DNA of 42,525 bases from an uncultured Glaciecola sp. (GTDB taxonomy: Bacteria; Pseudomonadota; Gammaproteobacteria; Enterobacterales; Alteromonadaceae), in the NCBI GenBank assembly GCA_905479945.1, contig CAJQOP010000005.1, positions 1-42,525 of the forward strand, read 5' to 3'. Each line of letters begins with the position of its first letter. The first letter of the stretch is position 1. This document shows positions 34,921 through 42,525 of the stretch, one piece after another. Both the position numbers and the translations under genes were made by a program. Below the pieces are notes generated by a model. The model was not told where the DNA came from, searched no databases, and saw only the letters and a program-made list of their open reading frames with translations.

Positions 34921-37209
34921 ATGTCATCCCTTACACCCGATTCCAAAGGTCAAGCAAACACAGACGCTGGACGATCAGTGAAAATAGCTAAACAAGTAGC
35001 CCACACGGAAAACTATGTGGAAAAAGGCAAACTGTCTATCGCGAGCGTTCTATTAGATTTTATAGAAACAAAAGTGCTACCCAATTCAAAAACCAGCTCA
35101 ATTGATTTTTGGCAGGGTTTTGAGCACCTATTAAATGACTTAATGCCGCTAAACAAAGCGCTTTTGAGCGAACGTAATACTCTGCAGCAACAAATAAATG
35201 ACTTTCATATAAATCAGCCGGAAGCTTCTCCTGAAGATTATAAATCATTCCTAAACATGATTGGTTATTTAGCAGAAGCTCCAAAACCCAGAATTATACA
35301 AACTAAAAATGTAGATCCTGAAATAGCCACTATGGCAGGCCCTCAATTAGTTGTTCCGATAAACAATGCTAGGTATGCGTTGAATGCGGTCAATGCTAGG
35401 TGGGGAAGTTTATATGATGCTTTATATGGCACCGACATAATTTCTAACGACGATGGCGCTTCAGCCGGCAAGCAATATAATCAGCTACGAGGCGACAAGG
35501 TTGTTAACAAAGCACGAGAGTACCTCGATATTATTTTACCGCTAGCTAATGGAACACATATTCTAAGCCGGTCTTATCAATTAAGTGAGCAAGGCCTGAC
35601 GGTTACCTTAGCCGATGGCAGCACAAGCATATTAGCAGCCCCTTCTCAGTTGATTGGTTTCCAAGGCAATAAAGAAAACCCGAGGGCAATATTAGTTTGC
35701 AACAATGGACTGCACGCCGAACTGCAATTTGATTGTACCCATCCTATTGGCAAATCCGACCCATCAGGCATGAAAGATATTTTATTGGAGTCGGCATTAA
35801 CCACGATTATGGATTGCGAAGACAGTGTTGCCGCAGTTGATGCAGAAGACAAAACCCTGGTTTATGAAAATTGGCTCGGTCTTATGCAAGGTACCTTGAG
35901 TGTTGATGTTGCAAAGGGTGACTCGTCTTTCACACGTAAGATGAATCCGGACAGAGAGTATCAGGCTCTTAGTAATAAAAGTAAAAATGAAAGAGTGTCA
36001 TTATCAGGTCGCAGTTTGATGTTTATTCGAAACGTCGGCCATTTGATGACAAATAGTGCCATATTATTTGAGGGCGAAGAGGTTCCAGAAGGAATTATGG
36101 ATGCCATGGTGACCTCTTTGATTGGAAAACATGACCTCCTCAATAATAGTGCTTTTAAAAATGCCAAAGAAAACAGCATCTATATTGTTAAGCCTAAAAT
36201 GCATGGCCCTGATGAAGTTGCATTCACGAGCACTCTGTTTAATAGAGTTGAACAAGTATTGGGCTTACCTAAAAATACCATTAAAATTGGCATCATGGAT
36301 GAAGAGCGCAGAACCAGCTTGAATCTAGCGGCATGTATTCAAGCTGCCAACGAACGACTAGTGTTCATTAACACTGGATTTTTGGATCGCACCGGTGACG
36401 AAATTCATACCTCAATGCTTAAGGGTGCGTTTGCACCGAAGGCCGAAATTAAGACTCGCTCTTGGCTCCCTGCATATGAATTGGCTAATGTTGCAACCGG
36501 ATTAGCGCATGGCTTATCCGGCAAAGCTCAGATTGGTAAAGGCATGTGGGCCATTCCTGATCAGATGGCTAATATGATGAAAAGCAAAATTGCTCATCCG
36601 CAAGCGGGCGCAAATACAGCTTGGGTACCATCACCAACAGCAGCAACATTGCATGCACTGCACTACCATCAAATTGATGTGTTTGAAACGCAAAAAGCGA
36701 TTTTTTCAAGTAATCAAGAATCGCAAACAAGCTATGTCGATAGTTTACTTGAGGTCCCGTTGATTGCCAAAACCAGTAAATTAAGCACGCAAGAAATAGT
36801 CAGAGAACTGGATAACAATGTACAAGGTATTTTGGGCTATGTAGTAAGATGGGTTCACCAAGGTATTGGCTGTTCAAAAGTACCCGATATCAACAACGTA
36901 GGATTGATGGAGGACAGAGCAACGTTACGAATAAGTAGCCAACACATTGCGAACTGGCTTGAGCATGGCCTTATAAGTGCCGAACAGGTAAATGAGTCAT
37001 TAAACCGAATGGCCGTTTTGGTTGATAAGCAGAATGAAAATGATGCCGAATATATATCAATGATGCCCGATTTAGAGCTGTCGATTGGTTTTCAAGCAGC
37101 TAAAGACCTTATATTTTTAGGAAAGGAACAACCTTCCGGGTATACGGAACCTCTACTTCACGCTAGGCGAAGGGAAATGAAATCTCAATTGGCCACTGCA
37201 CTGCTGTAG
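34921..37209 (+). CDS. glcB: Malate synthase G
   Basis: Condenses glyoxylate with acetyl-CoA to malate, second step of the glyoxylate bypass. The 762 residues fit the long monomeric G form (about 723 in E. coli) with an N-terminal extension of about 20-40 residues (MSSLTPDSKGQANTDAGRSV). Recognisable segments include LTTIMDCEDSVAAVDAEDK, where the acidic residues belong to the metal site, IKIGIMDEERRTSLNL and KGMWAIPDQMA. RBS AGGAG (34909-34913) lies 7 nt upstream of the ATG. Downstream of LysR by 117 bp and on the same strand; the leu operon leader follows. Confidence 0.95.
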   Translation: MSSLTPDSKGQANTDAGRSVKIAKQVAHTENYVEKGKLSIASVLLDFIETKVLPNSKTSSIDFWQGFEHLLNDLMPLNKALLSERNTLQQQINDFHINQPEASPEDYKSFLNMIGYLAEAPKPRIIQTKNVDPEIATMAGPQLVVPINNARYALNAVNARWGSLYDALYGTDIISNDDGASAGKQYNQLRGDKVVNKAREYLDIILPLANGTHILSRSYQLSEQGLTVTLADGSTSILAAPSQLIGFQGNKENPRAILVCNNGLHAELQFDCTHPIGKSDPSGMKDILLESALTTIMDCEDSVAAVDAEDKTLVYENWLGLMQGTLSVDVAKGDSSFTRKMNPDREYQALSNKSKNERVSLSGRSLMFIRNVGHLMTNSAILFEGEEVPEGIMDAMVTSLIGKHDLLNNSAFKNAKENSIYIVKPKMHGPDEVAFTSTLFNRVEQVLGLPKNTIKIGIMDEERRTSLNLAACIQAANERLVFINTGFLDRTGDEIHTSMLKGAFAPKAEIKTRSWLPAYELANVATGLAHGLSGKAQIGKGMWAIPDQMANMMKSKIAHPQAGANTAWVPSPTAATLHALHYHQIDVFETQKAIFSSNQESQTSYVDSLLEVPLIAKTSKLSTQEIVRELDNNVQGILGYVVRWVHQGIGCSKVPDINNVGLMEDRATLRISSQHIANWLEHGLISAEQVNESLNRMAVLVDKQNENDAEYISMMPDLELSIGFQAAKDLIFLGKEQPSGYTEPLLHARRREMKSQLATALL

Positions 37210-37268
37210 TAAGGAGTTTGATTGCATCTTGCGTGCAATCAAACCGCTATTTTTATTCAATTGAACTG

Positions 37269-37297
37269 TTGACCCAATTGGCTTAGCGCAGTACAGT
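37269..37297 (+). promoter_or_regulatory. Probable leu operon promoter
   Basis: TTGACC (37269-37274) and TACAGT (37292-37297) are spaced exactly 17 bp, placing the start near 37304, about 30 nt before the leader peptide ORF. Both hexamers match sigma-70 in four or five of six positions. Confidence 0.6.
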
Positions 37298-37335
37298 AAG
37301 GAATCGAAATAGAAATAATAAAAACAGGAGCAGAA

Positions 37336-37419
37336 ATGAAAATTTTATCATCAAAAAATACATATTCATCAACGTCTATTCTGCTGCTTTTACTCATGGC
37401 TATTTCACTGCACGGGTAA
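37336..37419 (+). CDS. leuL: leu operon leader peptide (LeuL)
   Basis: A 27-codon ORF behind AGGAG (37327-37330): MKILSSKNTYSSTSI, then five consecutive Leu codons (CTG CTG CTT TTA CTC at 37381-37395), then MAISLHG and stop TAA at 37417-37419. The Leu run just before a terminator and ahead of leuABCD is the hallmark of leucine attenuation: ribosome stalling when charged Leu-tRNA is scarce allows transcription to proceed. It is too short for normal annotation. The overall layout matches the enterobacterial leu leader, but the sequence differs. Confidence 0.85.
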   Translation: MKILSSKNTYSSTSILLLLLMAISLHG

Positions 37420-37462
37420 ACTTGAAATTAATAAAAAAAACCCGTCTTAGTACGGGTTTTTT
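37412..37462 (+). terminator. Leucine attenuator with competing antiterminator
   Basis: The terminator is AAAAAACCCGT (37435-37445), loop CTTAGT, ACGGGTTTTTT (37452-37462). The hexamer ACGGGT of its right arm occurs also at 37412-37417, overlapping the leader stop codon, so it can pair with ACCCGT (37440-37445) and block the terminator. A ribosome stalled at the Leu codons leaves 37412-37417 free (read-through); one reaching the stop codon covers it (termination). Confidence 0.82.
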
Positions 37463-37548
37463 GTTATTTAACGAAACAATAAGCTAAACGGCTTTAAGCT
37501 AAGCGACTGCAAGCTAAGCAATAACAAACGAATAAAGGCTAATGAATA

Positions 37549-40219
<2,671 letters not shown>

Positions 40220-40239
40220 GCTGAAGGGAAGAAAAAATA

Positions 40240-41640
40240 ATGGCTCAAACCCTTTTTGACAAAGTGTGGAATGCACACATCGTAGAACAACTTGGTGAAG
40301 ACACCTTGCTTTACATCGACCGTCACCTGATCCACGAAGTGACTACGCCACAGGCTTTCGCTGGACTAAATGAAAAAGGCCGCAAGGTTCGCCGTCCAGA
40401 TCTTACTTTTGGGACAATGGATCACAGTATTTCAACGCGCTCTCTAGCGCTTGACGCTTGTGGGCCACAGAATAAACTGCAACTGCAAACCTTAGCCGAT
40501 AACTGTGCAGAGCATAAAATTGCGCTCTACCCTGTTGGTCACAAAAATCAGGGGATCATACATGTGATTGGCCCGCAATTAGGCTTGATTCATCCCGGAA
40601 TGACAGTCGTTTGCGGTGACAGCCATACTGCTACGCATGGCGCATTTGGTGCTCTGGCATTTGGTATTGGTACCTCACAAGTAGAGCACGTATTAGCAAC
40701 TCAAACACTGAAGCAAACCAAAGGCAAAAGCATGAAAGTTGAAGTGCTTGGCAAGTTGCCTTTAGGCGTTACTGCTAAGGACATCATCCTCGCCATTATT
40801 GGTGAGATAGGTCACGCAGGCGCAACTGGCCACGTTATTGAATATTGTGGTCAAGCTATCGATGACTTGTCGATGGAAGAGCGCATGACAATTTGCAATA
40901 TGAGTATTGAAGCTGGAGCTAAAGCAGGTTTGATAGCGCCTGACGAAAAAACCATTGCTTACTTGGAAAACAAAGACTTTGCACCTAGCAAAGAGCATTG
41001 GGATAACGCTGTTGAATATTGGAAGTCACTAGCCTCCGATGTCGATGCTAGCTTTGATACTGTGGTAACACTGCATGCAAAAGATATCCAACCACAAATC
41101 ACCTGGGGGACAAACCCAGGCCAAGTGGTAGGTGTAAATCAAGCTGTGCCGTCACCTGATGATTTTTCTGACCCTATTGAAAAAGAGTCAGCCATTAAAG
41201 CATTAAAATATATGGGATTAGAAGCCGGTCAAACTTGGGATCAGGTAAAAATATCGCACGTTTTCATAGGCTCTTGTACCAATAGTCGTATTGAAGATTT
41301 GCGAGCCGCGGCAAAAGTCGCAATTACTGGAAAAGTAAAAAATAATGTCACCGCTATTATTGTCCCCGGCTCTGTTGCAGTAAAGGAGCAGGCTGAAAAG
41401 GAAGCGCTAGATGTCATATTCAAGGAAGCCGGTTTTGAATGGCGTTTACCTGGTTGCTCAATGTGTCTGGGCATGAATGATGATGTTCTGCAGCCTGGCG
41501 ATCGCTGTGCTTCAACCAGTAACCGTAACTTTGAAGGACGTCAAGGCAGAGGCTCAAGGACCCACCTTGTTAGCCCTGAAATGGCAGTTGCAGCAGCAAT
41601 TACAGGTAGTTTCACTGATTCAAGACAGTTTGGAGAGTAG
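40240..41640 (+). CDS. leuC: 3-isopropylmalate dehydratase, large subunit
   Basis: Aconitase-family enzyme that, with LeuD, isomerises 2- to 3-isopropylmalate via a [4Fe-4S] cluster. The 466 residues equal the E. coli length. Cluster ligands are the cysteine in [14 protein letters not shown] and the pair in [10 protein letters not shown]. The substrate region [19 protein letters not shown] is conserved. It starts 20 bp after leuB with a GAAGGGAAG ribosome binding site and abuts leuD. Its need for an Fe-S cluster links it to the isc operon, which lies in the same window but far away. Confidence 0.97.
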   Translation: MAQTLFDKVWNAHIVEQLGEDTLLYIDRHLIHEVTTPQAFAGLNEKGRKVRRPDLTFGTMDHSISTRSLALDACGPQNKLQLQTLADNCAEHKIALYPVGHKNQGIIHVIGPQLGLIHPGMTVVCGDSHTATHGAFGALAFGIGTSQVEHVLATQTLKQTKGKSMKVEVLGKLPLGVTAKDIILAIIGEIGHAGATGHVIEYCGQAIDDLSMEERMTICNMSIEAGAKAGLIAPDEKTIAYLENKDFAPSKEHWDNAVEYWKSLASDVDASFDTVVTLHAKDIQPQITWGTNPGQVVGVNQAVPSPDDFSDPIEKESAIKALKYMGLEAGQTWDQVKISHVFIGSCTNSRIEDLRAAAKVAITGKVKNNVTAIIVPGSVAVKEQAEKEALDVIFKEAGFEWRLPGCSMCLGMNDDVLQPGDRCASTSNRNFEGRQGRGSRTHLVSPEMAVAAAITGSFTDSRQFGE

Positions 41641-41641
41641 T

Positions 41642-42241
41642 ATGACAGGATTAACCACATTGCAGGGTAAAGCAGCTCCTTTGGATCAGGCAAATATAGA
41701 CACCGATCAGATTATTCCAAAACAGTTTTTGACCGGCGTTACGCGCTCAGGTTATGGCATACATTTGTTTCATGACTGGCGTTACCTAGATTTGCATGAA
41801 CAAGAGCCAAATCCAGATTTTTCATTAAATAAGCCCAAGCACGCAGGGGCTAAAGTACTTATAACTCGTGAAAACTTCGGTTGTGGTTCAAGTAGAGAAC
41901 ATGCACCTTGGGCTTTAGCTGACTTTGGATTTACTTGTATCATTGCCACCAGTTTTGCGGACATTTTTTACGGTAATTGTGTGAACAATCAACTCTTACC
42001 GATTGCATTACCTAGCGAACAAATGGATAAACTGTTCGCAGCTATTGAAGCAGATCCAGACGTAATATTTAATGTCGACCTGCCCAATCAATCTGTCCAA
42101 GTAGGCAGCATTTCGTTCTCATTTGAAATTGCAGAACATCACAAAGAAAACATGGTAAAGGGCCTAGATGCAATTGGCCAAACTCTTGAATTTGATAGTG
42201 AAATCAGCAGTTTTGAAGATAAAAGGCGAGTGTGGCTATAA
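41642..42241 (+). CDS. leuD: 3-isopropylmalate dehydratase, small subunit
   Basis: Small swivelling domain that completes the LeuCD active site. I start at ATG 41642 (MTGLTTLQGKAAPLDQANID), just after the leuC stop (TAG T ATG), giving 199 residues (E. coli 201); an in-frame reading from 41477 lies within leuC and is rejected. Conserved motifs are NIDTDQIIPKQFL (about 19-31), TRENFGCGSSREHAPWAL (about 75-92) and FADIFYGNCVNNQLLP. It has GGAGAG within the leuC end as ribosome binding site and closes the leuABCD operon. Confidence 0.97.
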   Translation: MTGLTTLQGKAAPLDQANIDTDQIIPKQFLTGVTRSGYGIHLFHDWRYLDLHEQEPNPDFSLNKPKHAGAKVLITRENFGCGSSREHAPWALADFGFTCIIATSFADIFYGNCVNNQLLPIALPSEQMDKLFAAIEADPDVIFNVDLPNQSVQVGSISFSFEIAEHHKENMVKGLDAIGQTLEFDSEISSFEDKRRVWL

Positions 42242-42308
42242 CGGCCATAGCCCGCTGACCGTATACTTATATATCAATATTTATACGCAAAAAAAAGTGT
42301 AGGATTTA

Positions 42309-42337
42309 CAGTATATCGAGGAACAGCATGTATACTG
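42309..42337 (+). promoter_or_regulatory. Inverted repeat enclosing a ribosome binding site
   Basis: CAGTATA (42309-42315) and TATACTG (42331-42337) form a 7-bp stem; the 15-nt loop contains GAGGAA (42318-42323) and the ATG (42328) of a small ORF. As RNA it would enclose the ribosome binding site; as DNA the arms are 22 bp apart, suiting a dimeric protein. Confidence 0.35.
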
Positions 42338-42384
42338 CAAAAAGAATTTTCCCTAACGACTATCTTGTCGGAAATGTCGAGTAA
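42328..42384 (+). CDS. Small ORF (18 residues) before the HD-GYP-type gene
   Basis: MYTAKRIFPNDYLVGNVE, with GAGGAA about 5 nt upstream of its ATG, much better than the signal before the gene starting at 42396. It is in a different frame from that gene and ends 11 bp before it. It may be a leader peptide for translational coupling, or chance. No similarity recognised. Confidence 0.35.
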   Translation: MYTAKRIFPNDYLVGNVE

Positions 42385-42395
42385 GTAATTTAACT

Positions 42396-42525
42396 ATGAT
42401 TAAACCTATTTCAATCTCAGAACTTTCCATTGGCATGTATGTCGAGAATGTGGTTGAACAAAAAGGTAATGTCAGATTAAAAAGTCGAGGGCTAGTAAAA
42501 AATCAGGCTATTTTGGATACCCTAA
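42396..42525 (+). CDS. N-terminus of a DUF3391 / HD-GYP-type protein (partial)
   Basis: The first 43 codons of a gene running off the right edge. ISISELSIGMYVENVV followed by KSRGLVKNQAILDTL fits the DUF3391 N-terminal domain that usually precedes an HD-GYP cyclic-di-GMP phosphodiesterase domain. The catalytic domain itself is not in the window, so the assignment is provisional. No strong ribosome binding site precedes the ATG at 42396; a small ORF with a good one lies immediately upstream. Confidence 0.7.
   Translation, partial: MIKPISISELSIGMYVENVVEQKGNVRLKSRGLVKNQAILDTL

Noticed and set aside
41477..41641. Upstream in-frame start for LeuD within leuC
   Set aside because: Would overlap leuC by 164 bp; ATG 41642 has the family start and the usual abutting arrangement.
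42309..42337. LexA (SOS) box
   Set aside because: The repeat is CAGTATA...TATACTG with a 15-bp spacer; a LexA box needs CTG-N10-CAG, the opposite orientation and a shorter spacing.

Overview
This is about 42.5 kb of an AT-leaning bacterial chromosome. Gene content and order point to a marine gammaproteobacterium of the Alteromonadales type, for three reasons. The isc operon is headed by trmJ, cysE and iscR. The order queA-tgt-yajC-secD-secF is intact. An Escherichia-like yjf envelope block and a large propeller-type hybrid kinase are both present. The lineage is inferred from protein similarity and synteny only. I see no prophage, insertion sequence, CRISPR array, rRNA or tRNA.

Region 1 (1-11,760): on the minus strand, trmJ-cysE-iscR-iscS-iscU-iscA-hscB-hscA (hscA runs off the left edge) makes Fe-S clusters, with cysteine supply (CysE) and a tRNA methyltransferase upstream. 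Two abutting IscR-type sites overlie the iscR promoter. A 1299-residue hybrid histidine kinase sits between trmJ and the oppositely oriented suhB, which are neighbours in E. coli. Region 2 (11,811-17,576): secF, secD, yajC (Sec accessory complex) and tgt, queA (queuosine tRNA modification) on the minus strand, closed by a terminator shared with suhB.

Region 3 (17,577-25,024): the accessory centre of the window. It holds a possible orphan small RNA, a DUF6471 gene, then a plus-strand series: yjfI, yjfJ (PspA family), a two-helix potassium channel with an RCK-like domain, yjfK, yjfL (DUF350), yjfM (DUF1190 lipoprotein), yjfC (glutathionylspermidine-synthase-like ligase), a rhomboid protease and a VC0807-type membrane protein. 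Together they look like a poorly understood envelope-maintenance module. Region 4 (25,046-31,428): a YbbA/YbbP-like ABC ATPase and permease overlapping a secreted lipocalin-like AttH/CrtC protein, then, convergent, a small membrane protein and a Vibrio-type alkaline phosphatase.

Region 5 (31,429-37,209): the glyoxylate shunt, with isocitrate lyase and malate synthase G flanking a LysR regulator. Region 6 (37,210-42,241): leuABCD for leucine synthesis, preceded by a leader peptide with five consecutive Leu codons and a textbook-like attenuator. The right edge carries the start of an HD-GYP-type protein behind a small ORF with a strong ribosome binding site.

The most unusual items are the yjf module with its embedded channel and internal terminator, the promoter nested in a terminator in front of the ABC operon, the possible small RNA at 17.65-17.79 kb, and the leader ORFs. 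Gene identities rest on recognised family motifs. All regulatory calls are pattern readings without computation.
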